Shown: in pieces, positions 47,160 to 57,689 of the stretch | Layout: every line of letters starts with the position of its first letter | Numbering within the stretch: the stretch's first letter is position 1 | DNA from: Cenococcum geophilum 1.58 | Taxonomy: Eukaryota > Ascomycota > Dothideomycetes > Gloniales > Gloniaceae | DNA: 64,000 bases | Reading direction: 5' to 3' | Assembly: GCA_001692895.1 (NCBI GenBank) | Contig: KV748252.1 | Coordinates: forward strand, 1 to 64,000 | Made by a program: the position numbers and the translations under genes | Notes under the pieces: generated by a model | The model's database searches: none | What the model saw: the letters and a program-made list of their open reading frames with translations, nothing else | What the model was told of the DNA's origin: nothing

Positions 47160-49460
47160 TTCGATAATACAGCTGCACGACGAGAACGGCACCAAGAGCC
47201 TCAATTGATTGCACGGATACAGAGCCGATTGTACGATGCAGAGCTAGACGCAGAGCTGCATGCAGAGCCTTAATCGAACGACTGCACGGAAGCCTTGATC
47301 AATCGAATGACTGCACAGAAGCCACGGTCAGTCAAGGAATCAAACCAAGCCAGAGCCTCAATACCAGCACGTCACGTCACTAAATCAAATCAGTCGAATG
47401 TCGTTAAATTAGAGCCTTCGACCGGGCCGACCTTATTCCTTATTCAAACAACAGCTAATCGCAGCACGACTATCACTGCCATCCGAATTCAGCGCTGCAC
47501 CAGCTGTATGACGAGAACAGACACCGCGGCAAGGAAGGGACCTATACAAGGGCAGCAGCATAATATTAGAAAACGGGCGCCGCAGAACGGTAAAGCGGTA
47601 TACAAAAGAGGCGCTAACAAAGATGCTCCGCAAGAGATTGTACATAGGGCGCAGATAACCACGTTAAGCCTAAGCCATTACTACACGACTGAAGACAGGA
47701 CCGAGCCGTATCTGGCTAAGCTAGTAAAGGACCTTGTCGAGAATTATAAGGGAAACAGGAATTGGACGTACAGGAGCCAGCGCTTTTCCTCAGAGGTCGT
47801 CTTGACGAAGGACCGTGTTGTAGACATAAGGGCAAGGGATATGCGACGGAGGTAGTCACAACAGCCGAGAAGCTGCCACCGGATGACAAAGAGACTGGAA
47901 GCAGAAGACAGCCCCTAGAAGGCTCTTAAGCTAAAAGAAGATCAAGGACACGTAAGCGTACTACCAGCAGCGAGGGCAAAGGAGCAGCCGTAAAGACCTA
48001 AGATACACCAAAGAAGCCAAGAGCAAGGACAGTTCAGAAAAGGAAAAAAAGCAGCTGTCAAGGACGTCTTATGAAAGCGCTAGGCCTGTTATAGTAGTTC
48101 AGAGGAAGCTACCGTTAGTGCTCGCAAAGGAGGAAGTCTTAGGACAGGTCTCTGGATTGGACGTCTGGAGGATGCCGAGAGCCTTAATTATACGATGCGG
48201 AGCCTCGATCGATTGCATGGATGCAGAGCTTTAACAGAACAACTATACAGCCAGAGTCTTGATCGATTGTCCGCAGATGCAGAGCCTACGGATGCAGAAC
48301 CCAGGTCGTACGCACAGCAGAAGACACCTTAAGTCAAGCCAGGGCCTCAGTCAAATCCTAATCAGTCGAACGCCGCCTGTACAAGTCAAGTCGTCAAATT
48401 AGAGCCTTCGGTCGGGCCGACCTAATACCCTATTTAAACGTCAGTTAATCGTACGGTCACAGTCAAATCAAATCAGTCACCCGTCGCCGTCAAACGTCTT
48501 TAATCAGCAGTCAAAGATCCTACAATGGCAGACACGCAGGCATGCGGACACTAGGCCTAATCAGGAAACCAGTACACGGCCGGAAGAACATCAGAAGCAC
48601 AGCCAATCAACGTCTTAGAGCCTTTGCGAGAGCTTCTTCCCTTGGCTGTCCCCCCCTTATCAATCGATTGCTGCCCGTCTTAACGCCCACGGATTAGTTA
48701 ACCAGAACGATCTTTCCTGCAGATATAGATACGGAGCTTTACACGGAGTCTCACACGGAGTCGTATATGGACCCTACGGATATAGAGCAGGTGCAGAGCC
48801 TTGATTGGACAACCGTACGGCAGCTTAACTAGACGCCTATAGATGCGAAGCCTTAATCGAACGGCAGATGCGGAACCTTGGTCGATCGGACGTCTACACG
48901 GAAGCTTTAATCAACTGTCTACGGATGCAAAGCCCCAGTCGTACATACAGCAGAAGACACCTTGAGTCAAGCCAGGGCCTCGTTAAGTCTAGATCAGCTG
49001 AACGCTGTCTCCGCATTCAAATCAGGACAATCAGGGCCTTCGACCGGGCCGACTTTCTACCTTAATCAAACGACCGAACGATCAGTTGCAGCACGTCGTC
49101 GCCAACCAATCAGTCTTCGGCCAGCAGTCAAGGCAGCCATACACGCATACACGCAGACACAGACGCAGACACGGACGCAGAATATGCAATACAGAGCCAC
49201 TAATGCACAGCCAGACGCGCAGCCAGACGCACAGCTAGATGCAGGGCCTAATGCAACGCCACGGACAGAGCCTTAATTAAGAGCCGTGTACGATGCAGAC
49301 CGATGCAGAGCCAGATGCAGAGTCTTAATATTAAACAACCAGCCGAACCACCGAGTCGGGTCATAGCCTCTGCCGTCTTAATCGACTGCCCTACTACCGC
49401 CGCCGCTACTGCTGCTACTCCGTCTGACTGTTCTGTCCCTACTGTCTTAACCAATTGCTC
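47160..49460. repeat. Dispersed GAGCCTTGATCGA repeat field
   Basis: Irregular recurrence of CAGAGCCTTGATCGAT, GATGCAGAGCC and GAGCCTTCGACCGGGCCGACC (47,412; 48,402; 49,029). The last motif also marks the tandem units at 14,095 and 14,521, tying both regions to one family. Confidence 0.7.
47295..47855 (+). CDS. 186-codon open frame in the gag-only element, doubtful
   Basis: Opens at ATG 47295 and closes before 47,858. The first half overlaps the dispersed GAGCCTT repeat and is probably non-coding. The second half (from about 47,640) is less repetitive, basic and hydrophilic, with T-E-D-R-T-E-P-Y-L-A-K-L and R-V-V-D-I-R-A-R-D-M-R-R-R. No signal peptide, membrane segment or known domain. It could be a remnant of captured host sequence or chance in GC-balanced DNA. 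Confidence 0.2.
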   Translation: MINRMTAQKPRSVKESNQARASIPARHVTKSNQSNVVKLEPSTGPTLFLIQTTANRSTTITAIRIQRCTSCMTRTDTAARKGPIQGQQHNIRKRAPQNGKAVYKRGANKDAPQEIVHRAQITTLSLSHYYTTEDRTEPYLAKLVKDLVENYKGNRNWTYRSQRFSSEVVLTKDRVVDIRARDMRRR

Positions 49461-49499
49461 TGTCTCTACTGTTCTAGATCTATACCGTTACTAAATCTA

Positions 49500-49990
49500 T
49501 TTTACTGCTAGATCTGCTGGATCTGCTATAACGCCCAACTGTTCCGACCGACCTATTCCGTTCTAGTTTCCACCGACTACTATTCCAACCAATCTATTCT
49601 ACTGCTGCCGACCAGCTGTTCTACCGCTGCCACTACTGCCATTACTGTTCCGACTGTTCCGTTCTATTATTCCAATTGTTCTACTGCTACCGTTCTTACT
49701 AACTGCTACCGACTGACTACTACCGACTAACTACTACCGACTGTCTACTACCGACTGTCTACTACCGACTGTCTGCCGCTACCAAGATTTCTACTACTAA
49801 AAGTTCTGCTGCTAGATGTCCTACTGTTTACTAACTGTTACCGAATTCTTCTACCGAGTATTCTACCGCGCTAACTGTCTGCCGTATTACTATTGCTACT
49901 ACTATTACTATTGCTGCTGTTACTGCTATTACTACTGTTGCTACTATTGCTGCTACCGTTATTGTTTCTAGTTTACTGCTGTCCTAGTTA
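49500..49990. repeat. CTG/CCG-type simple-sequence region
   Basis: Degenerate trinucleotide-rich sequence (CTACTGCTGCCGAC, then ACTACCGACTGTCT repeated) leading to the 3' part of the gag-only element. No gene. Confidence 0.75.
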
Positions 49991-50182
49991 CTAGGTTAGA
50001 TCTTAGCTATGGGTAACGAAGGGGCACTATAGAACAGTTCTATAGGAGAGCTGAGGATAGGGTTATCTAAGTTCTTTTAGGGGTGTGCTTTCCTTTTTCT
50101 ATTTTTCTTTTGCTTTACTTTCGTTTAGCTATTCTTCTATAGTATAGAACGTTAGGGGACAACGTTCTTAGTGGGGGAGGTA

Positions 50183-50425
50183 TATAGTGGGGTAAAATGG
50201 GCCGCTACTTAGTGCCTTGGCATTTTCCTGTATATATTAAGCCTTCGGCTTCTCTCCTTCTCGACATTACGACCCTACCAGTTACCGGAAATACACTCTT
50301 TTCTTTCTTTCTTACTAACTGATTATGACTGACTAACTGACTAACTGACTGACCGACCGACCGACCGACAGACAGACAGACAGCACTATGACTTTTCCAT
50401 CTTAGAGAGGTCGTACCCTCCCACA
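50183..50425 (+). repeat. 3' LTR of the gag-only element
   Basis: Pairs with 44079-44321; followed by ATATAATGGCGC, the interrupted Gypsy LTR start. Confidence 0.92.
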
Positions 50426-50427
50426 AT

Positions 50428-50636
50428 ATAATGGCGCTGTGGTACGCTACCTGCCAAATTTTGCCATATTCTGCCAACCTATAATTGGCTCGCCTATTAC
50501 TAGCGCCTTAGCGGCTGCCCCTATATATTTATTTACTTCGGTCCTAGTGACCCCCTTTTTCTTCTCTTTAGCTTAGTATCTTTGTAATACAGCATTCTAT
50601 AAGCTTTAGTTTAGAGGCATTTGTACGAGCTATAAT
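50428..50636 (+). repeat. Gypsy 3' LTR, plus orientation
   Basis: Reverse complement of the 210-bp LTR family at 35407 and 42069. It belongs with 43740-44078, from which it is separated by the gag-only element inserted at its first bases. On plus: CCAAT-box-like ATTGGCTCGCC, CGCCTTAGCGGC, then TATA-like CCTATATATTTATTTAC. Confidence 0.88.
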
Positions 50637-51246
50637 AACTTTAGCTTATCTACCTAAAAATACCCTTAGTAAGTTCCTTAGGCCTAATAGAATATTTAAT
50701 AGATTGGGGTCGTGTTTATCCTCTATATTATCGTTAGGGAGGTTTTAAAGCTCCCTTAGAATACTTATAGGTAGCGTCGCGCGCTATAATAGTTGTTTAT
50801 ATATAATTGTCACTATATATTAAACCGTTTTATACAGTAGTTAGTAAAGGGTAAGAAAGTCTTTAATATATCGTTTAAGGTACTGTAGTATTCTCTCTAT
50901 GTACTACTTAAGCTAGAGTAACCTATAATAATAGAAGTATTTATAAGATCTTTAAGATTGCTACCTTTTTATAATATCTCCGCGACCTATTTAGTAGTTC
51001 CTTATAGGGTTTCTATTATAGAGGGGTTATTACCTATACTAGGTTCAATACCTATTTTACTATTAAATAAGGGTTAGATCTAATACTCCTTTAGGTATAA
51101 AGCGTATACTATTTTACCTAGGGCTATATCCTCTAGAATATCCTTTAGGCTTATTAGTAATATACACCTTTCTAATTCTTTATCGTTCTACTATTTAAAG
51201 GCTCCTGTTTTAAAGCGTATTTTAATTTTTACTTCTATAAGCTAAG
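50637..51246 (-). pseudogene. Minus-strand relic, left part
   Basis: Coding-like on the minus strand, with stops mostly in RIP context, and continuous with 57,245-57,650 across the Copia at 51247 (CTAAG duplication). Family uncertain; see the right part for a protease-like motif. Confidence 0.4.
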
Positions 51247-51440
51247 TGTTGGAAACACAGGGCAAATCACCAATACTACTCGAGTAGATACAGTGATGGA
51301 AAAAGTTGTTGTTCTAGATAGGGGAGGGTGAGGAATTTAAGGTTCCTCACCACGCTAGTGCCGCGACGGCACGTGACGGTAAGTTGCCTTACGTGACGGC
51401 AATATGCCGCACGTAAGGGCAAATTGCCTCATTCCCGACA
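51247..51440 (-). repeat. 3' LTR of the Copia at 51247
   Basis: 194 bp, on plus TGTTGGAAAC to TTCCCGACA, containing three short units of the type TACGTGACGGCAA that are absent from the sister's 167-bp LTR. Confidence 0.9.
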
Positions 51441-51577
51441 CTGGCAACTCTTCTTTTTGTGGTTGCTATCTATATGCAAATAGATAGTATACGACAATAC
51501 GACCGTGGGCAGACTATGGCAGAATTTGGTAGGTAATACGCCTTATTCTGCCGACCCAGACTTCTACTAACCAATTA

Positions 51578-51606
51578 CGATTTTCCATCCCCGGGATGGA
51601 AAATCG
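51578..51606. promoter_or_regulatory. 29-bp palindrome in a shared module
   Basis: CGATTTTCCATCC, three bases CCG, then GGATGGAAAATCG: 13-bp arms without mismatch. Flanked by GAGCCAAT-type and CGCCTTAGCGGC sequences also found in the Gypsy LTR promoter region. Mutated copies at 25677-25701, 43396-43422 and 47080-47106. Function unknown; could be a protein-binding site or the centre of a small mobile module. Confidence 0.75.
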
Positions 51607-54600
51607 CTATTGGCTCGCTTACTACTAGCGCCTTAGCGGCCCTCGCCGCATCTTCTACTCCCTCTTAACCTAACCTTTAACTCGTATATATAGAGTATTT
51701 ATATTAACAAACGTCTCTAGTACCTTGTTTGGGTTTACCTTCGTTATCGCATCTGCCGGGTTATCTTAGCCATTAATCCATCGAATCTTAAAGAGTTCTT
51801 AACGCTCGTAAGATTGCCGTAGTGCCATAATATTAATTATAAGGCGCTTCTCCTTTATAGTACTAAGCTTAACTAAACACTCGTAAAGGGAATATAAGTC
51901 GGTGTATATAATTGTAGGGATAATAGGGAGTTTAAGTCGATCTATAATCATCTTTAAGGTAGTTCCAATTGCAATTGCTATATTAACTCCGCCGACTATT
52001 CTATATATCTTTAACGCTAGAACGCTTTAAGTAACGCGTTTACTCTTAGTTAAGCTCTAATAGATAAGATTACCGTAGATCGTAAAGTCACTCTCTCCAG
52101 TAGATTCGTTCGCGATAATAATCTTATATCCTAGCTAGGAGCTAAAATCTTTATTATTTGCAAACGATCCATTAATAAATACAAAAAGCTTGGCGGTAGG
52201 AAGGTTAATAGGCACATAGAGCAGTCCTCGATTGAGATGGCTCCTTTACTAAAAAAGACGCTTATTTAGGGTAAGGATGTCCTCCTTAGTTAGTTCTTGG
52301 TGTTAAGCGGCAACAGAGAGATTAAAGGAAGCTTTAGGTTAACAAATAGAAGCCACATAAGCTCCGCAAGCGCGTTACTCCACGTATCCTTACTTTAGAG
52401 AATTAATATTAATAATGTTAATCTTCTTACCTTAACCTTTCTGGCGTAGGGTAATGGAATCCTTATTTAGGGAAATAATGCATCCATTAAAGAGTAATAG
52501 TATTATTAAATTAAGTCTTTCCTTTAGCTTTGCTATAAGATTTACCTTTACTAGCTTATCTTCTTTAAGAGCTAAGAATTGGTCGTCTTCTAAGATAATT
52601 ATATCGTCCGTTTATATACCGATAATTCTAAATGGAGTTCCCGTGGCTGTAATAAGGAAGTAGGGATTAAATGTAGAAGTAGTTATTAAAAGCTTCTCTT
52701 TATAGTGCTTGCTATAAGTAGCCCACTAATAAGTTCCTGCCTCTGCGATTCCATATAGTGGCTTAAGCATAACTATAATTGTATCTTCGGGATATTGGTG
52801 GCGAATTTACTCTAGAAGGTATGCTAGTATTAAGCGCTAAAGGCGTGTCTCTAATTAGGTATAGGCCTAGGTAATATCTCGCAAATAAACTGCCATTCTA
52901 TTCTTTATTAAGGAGGGAGCTAGCGTAATAATAACTCGCTAACTAGCTCGTTAAATTGTCGGGGATTGCGTAAGAATTACTTCCTTACCGTTATCGTTAT
53001 AACCTTAAATAACTAGCCTTAACTTTTTAAATGGGGTATTGGTAGCTTTACCTTTAATCTTATTAACTATTCTTAACCTAAATATGCGAACCCTATTAAA
53101 CTTAGTAGGGTTATACTTCTTAAACTTAAAGACTCCTCTTACAATAAGACCGTTAATCTCCTGCTTATTAGATGCTTAAAAAGGAGCTCCTAGAGTTATA
53201 ATACGGCCTTCCTTTTAGAGCTGTTTTACGAGCTCGAAGTTAGCCTTCTCTTTAGCTGTTATAAAGGCTATTAACAGCTCAACTCTATTCTTAATGGCGG
53301 CAATAAGTTGCCTTTTAAAATTAATAAGGTATTGGCGGTTTTGTAATCCTTTCGGGCGACCTCTACCGCGTTATAGTTGCGGCGTATCTACTACAGTTAT
53401 ATTAGGGTCGTAGTCGCCTTCTAGGGCACGTTAATTGTGGTTCTCCTCTAGGGTATCTTCTAGGGTATCTTCTGAGGTATCCTATAAAGGCTTAAAACTG
53501 TTATCTTTGTAGTAAGGCTTAATAATAGTTAAATGGAATTAAGTAGGTCTATAGGGCATCTAAAGAGTATAAGTCTAACTATTAATTATAATAAGTTTAT
53601 ATGGGCCTAACTATCCTCCCTTTTCACGCCATACGCGTACCTTAGATTGGAGTGGCAGATTAAGCGTAGTTGAGGTATTTAGGCTATTTCTTATTCCTAG
53701 TGCGTTGTTGACCTAGCGCGTAGCGTAGAGACGTCGCACCTCCTTTATTGCCTTACGAATCGCCTTAGCTCGTTATATAATAGAGGGAGATAGTGGAGAA
53801 TTATTAGTTATTTAAGGGTAGGCGCTAAAGACTAGCAATATAGGTATGAGCCTATCTAGGCTAGCGGTATTATTAACAGCCTTAATAGCTATCTATAGAA
53901 TAAGCTCTTTGCTAGCACCCTTTAGTTCCAAAGAAATAATCTTATATACGCGGCGTAATAGCGTATAGTATCGTTCTACCTTTTTAATACTATTATGTGC
54001 CTTAACGGGGACTTCCTTAACCTTAATTGTTATTGCCTTTGCCTATTATTAAAACTCTATAGATAAGAAGTTCTTTTCTACGTTGTAAATAATTTAATTA
54101 GGGGGTCCTAGGTAGATATTAATCTAGCATAATTAAAGAGTATCCTATATATTCCTAGCTGATATATCTTTTAAAAAGCGTGCGGCTTAAAAGGAGGTTA
54201 AGAAGTTAATAACTTGGAGTACTAGCTTATTGCTAAGATATATAACATCTATAATAATATAGAAGTTAAAGTTGTAGTTGTCTTTAAGGGTAAACTTAAA
54301 TCGGCCGGGGGACTTTTGGTTTATTTGGTAGTGATAGCAGTACTTTATAAGATGTTTAATCGCCTTAACCTTAACTTTATAACCTACTTGTTAAAGAACC
54401 CTAAGTAGTTAGTGAACGGATGGGTGGCTAAAATGATAATGTAGTTAACGTAGCTCTGACTTAGTTAAGTGACTTTAAGCAACGCTCCTTTCTAGCTGTT
54501 AAAGGAGCAACTAAGGGTGACCCTACTTGCGTACGATGGGTACCTAATTATCTCCCTAAACAAGTATATTCTTAAGGTTATTAAGCTTAACGCCTAATTT

Positions 54601-57050
54601 ATTTATATTTTGGATATAGAATAGGAACGGGGTATTCGTGGGAATAATGTGGAAAGTAATATATCCTAACGGGGTTTGGACCTTAATTGTGCCGAGAGAG
54701 ATTATAGTACCCTTACTAAAGCGAATTGTATATTAGCCTGCTATTGATTAGTTAATCTAAATAGAACTATTAAGCTGCTAAAGAGCTCGGACTTAAGGTT
54801 CTCCTACTATAGATACTCCTGCGGCTCTAGTATCTAGCATAATACTATAAAAAACGTTCGCCGAGTATCTGTTATTAAAGGAGAACGCGGAACTTTCCTT
54901 TAGCTTATTAAAGATATCTAACCTTATAATAGAATGGAGCGTAGATTGGTTATTAAGGATAGTAACGGTTTGTGTGCCATTTACCTTACTATACTTAGTG
55001 AAGTATTAGTTAGGAGAGTAGTTCTTAATTTCTATATTTATAAGGAGCTGTTTAGCCTCGTTAATCTTACCCTTAAGATATTTTTCGCCTTTATATTGAA
55101 CCAGGAAGCTTTAAAAGTAGGCTATAATAACTTCTTAGTTTCTAACGTTTTGTGCGCTCTAGCGAAACTTATTATATGCCTCCTTTCGTCTATTAAGGGG
55201 GTGTCTAGTTAACTAGCAATTTGGCTTCTTATAAACGTAGTATTTCTTTTGCTAATTATTGCGAAATAAACCTCTATAAGGACCTCCACGATTACTTTAT
55301 AGTTAACGTTAATTATACCCTCTACTATATCCCCTGCTATAACCACTATATATTTAATTAGTCTAGTTATAATTATATTGGTCGGCCGGGTTAATTAAAG
55401 TAGGTTAGAGTTAGGCGTTAAATTACTGTACTTCTTAAGAGCGTAGGGCGGTGCTAATAGAGGATCTTAATTGGGTATATATTCCTTCGTAAGTACTTAT
55501 AGGGTTAAAGAGAGCAAGGTTATATTCTTTAACACCTCGGTATGCGCTAATGACTTAATCGTATAGGCTAAAGTTCTTTTAATATAATTTGGATAAACCA
55601 TACTAAATTATTTAGAGTTAATTAAAGAGCTTTTAAAGATAATCGAGTCGAGAGGTACCTGGGTTTATAGCAATGATTCTTAGGAAGGTAGTCTCTCTCT
55701 ACTCCGATATATACTGCTGCTTATTCTCCTCTATTTTAAAGTGGTATCTTGTTTTATATATTATTTGGTTAAAATTATATCCTTTTTCTGCTAAACGATT
55801 ATAATAGAAGGTACTAGCTCGGCCCTTAAGCATAACTGAATAAGTAATGTGGTATTAATTAGGTTCTAGTTTAACCTTCTAGCAATAGTCATAGAAGATA
55901 CGTAACTTTAAATTGAGGATATTATATAGTTCTCTGCTAAACTTCTTCTCCTATTCCGAATAGAGCTTTATAAGCTCTGTAAGTATTTTTAAGGTGCCTC
56001 TAATTAGTGTTTAGCTGCATTATATTACAGGCTGCAATGGTAATGTAGATCTAGTTAGCAGAGTTTAAAGGTTGTTGGACCGCGAAGCAAGGGGATCTTG
56101 CGCTTATTAGGGGTTGTTAATTAAGGCTGTAGGTTAAGCTGGTTAATATAGGGGAGTTAAAGACAGAGGTGGAGGCGATAGATGTAGAATATTAGAATTT
56201 ATGCCTAGAGCGATAGAGTTAGAACGTGTCTCTAGTGGTGTATTACTTGGGTTCCATCGTAATTTAAGCTTCTTTATAGTGCGTAGTTGGTGCTTAATCT
56301 TTTATAGAGTCTATTTATGCTCTTCCTTTACATTAATAACGTGTTCCTAAATGTTGTCCCTAATACTACCCCCATCTATAGGGATAAATACTCTATACTC
56401 CTAAAGGAAGTTACGGAAGTCCCGCACGATATCTTTATTTATAGAAACCTATGTTTCCTTTGTCTATCCAATAAAGTCCTCCTTTATATAATACTATAGC
56501 GCGGTATTATTGTATTTGCTATCTTTATAGTGTTTTATACGGTGTACTAAGAATCTATTTAGGTCCTGTTACTTGGCGGTTACAAAGTTGGTTATAGCTC
56601 TATCCTATATCTTTGGGTTAATATCTTTCTCGTACTTCTTTAGATAGGTTAACGCCATAGTAGGTAGAATTAACGAGGTGTTGTACGTTAAAGGTAGGTA
56701 GGATTTTCAGTTTTGTAGGATCTCGTAGGTTTACTGTCTAAAGGTGGGCAATTTGAGATGTTGTTCGACGCGTTTCGGACGTCGACTTAGGACCTTAGGT
56801 TTAGTGATACTTCTGACCTAAAGTATTTAACCAAATCTTTGTAAACGTGATTGTTCTGCGTAATAGACGCAACTTGGTATCTCCTAGTACTTAGTAATAC
56901 TTCTATTACTAGTTTTCCGTAAGTTTAAGGTAGTACAGTGTCGCCGGGATCCATTCTATATAAGCGCATATAGCACCCCTATACGAGACTATCTCTTCTG
57001 TCAATAACCTAGCTGCTCTATAGTTAACTGTATATTTAACCACTAATTAG

Positions 57051-57244
57051 TGTTAAAAACATAGGGCAAATTACTAATACTACTCAAGTAGATACAGTGA
57101 TGGAAAAAGTTGTTGTTCTAGATAGGGGAGGGTAAGGAATTTAAGGTTCCTCACCACGCTAGTGCCGCGACGGCACGTGACGGCAAGTTGCCTTACGTGA
57201 CGGCAATATGCCGCACGTAAGGGCAAATTGCCTCATTCCCGACA
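57051..57244 (-). repeat. 5' LTR of the Copia at 51247
   Basis: 194 bp, pairs with 51247-51440. Minus-strand leader next to it contains TTGCGTCTATTACGCAGAAC at about 56,850-56,870. Confidence 0.9.
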
Positions 57245-57650
57245 CTAAGAATATCTAAAAATAAGGTTATAGCCTATAAAGTTAGCCGCCTAGAAGGGTT
57301 GCGGGCTAACTACCTTAGTATAGTTATATATATCGGCTACTAATACTATAAGCTTATAGGTACTATATAGTTTAATCTGGTACTTATTTAGGAAGCCTAT
57401 AATAGGTTTTCACCACCTTAATAATAGGATAAGTTTATATTCTTTTACTAATTATATTATATAAGATTAATTTCGGCGCCGCTATTATATAGTACTTAGA
57501 ATTATTATACCTTACCTATAGGGAATACCGTTTTTAGCTTAATAGCAATATAGAAAGTCTTTTCTTCTGTATCTTGCCCTAGCTATAGCTATAAAAAAAA
57601 GGTTCATAACTAAGGCTTTTCTTTTTTTAGATTATTAGTGCGGTTATTAC
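57245..57650 (-). mobile_element. LTR-retroelement relic with aspartic protease-like motif
   Basis: On the minus strand at 57461-57489 it reads Y-N-S-G-A-E-I-N-L-I, like the active-site region of retroelement proteases (D-S-G-A-E). It continues into 50,637-51,246. No RT or LTR can be attached to it, so the family is not settled. Broken. Confidence 0.45.
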
Positions 57651-57689
57651 CCTACTTATTTTCCTAATAAGATCTACCTCTAAAGTTTT

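Larger units (their letters stand above)
44079..50425 (+). mobile_element. Gag-only LTR element (LARD-like), GC-balanced
   Basis: A 6,347-bp element with 243-bp LTRs (44079-44321, 50183-50425) and an AATAT/ATAT target duplication. A gag-like region spans about 44,890-46,370, ending near a C-G-C-G-G-S-H-like knuckle (read F-G-C-G-G-S-H at about 46,332-46,355). I find no reverse transcriptase, integrase or protease. From 46,870 to 50,180 it is non-coding-looking: dispersed GAGCCTTGATCGA motifs (47.2-49.4 kb), the palindromic module (47080-47106), a 186-codon open frame (47295-47855), and CTG/CCG-rich sequence (49.4-50.0 kb). A purine run GTGGGGGAGG precedes the right LTR. Much less RIP-biased than its surroundings. 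The gag part has several breaks. Confidence 0.85.
51247..57244 (-). mobile_element. Ty1/Copia LTR retrotransposon fossil, minus strand (second copy)
   Basis: A 5,998-bp element with 194-bp LTRs (51247-51440, 57051-57244) and a CTAAG duplication (51242-51246, 57245-57249). Close relative of the element at 25296-31216: the two align over most of their length. The Copia RNase H end lies at 51,770-51,900 (minus). It is less strongly mutated than its sister and its LTRs differ at about eight sites, so it was probably hit by fewer rounds of RIP. Looks complete in length, with dozens of breaks. Confidence 0.9.

Noticed and set aside
54934-55212. 92-codon plus-strand gene
   Set aside because: Antisense shadow of the minus-strand Copia pol region; the corresponding place in the sister copy is not open.
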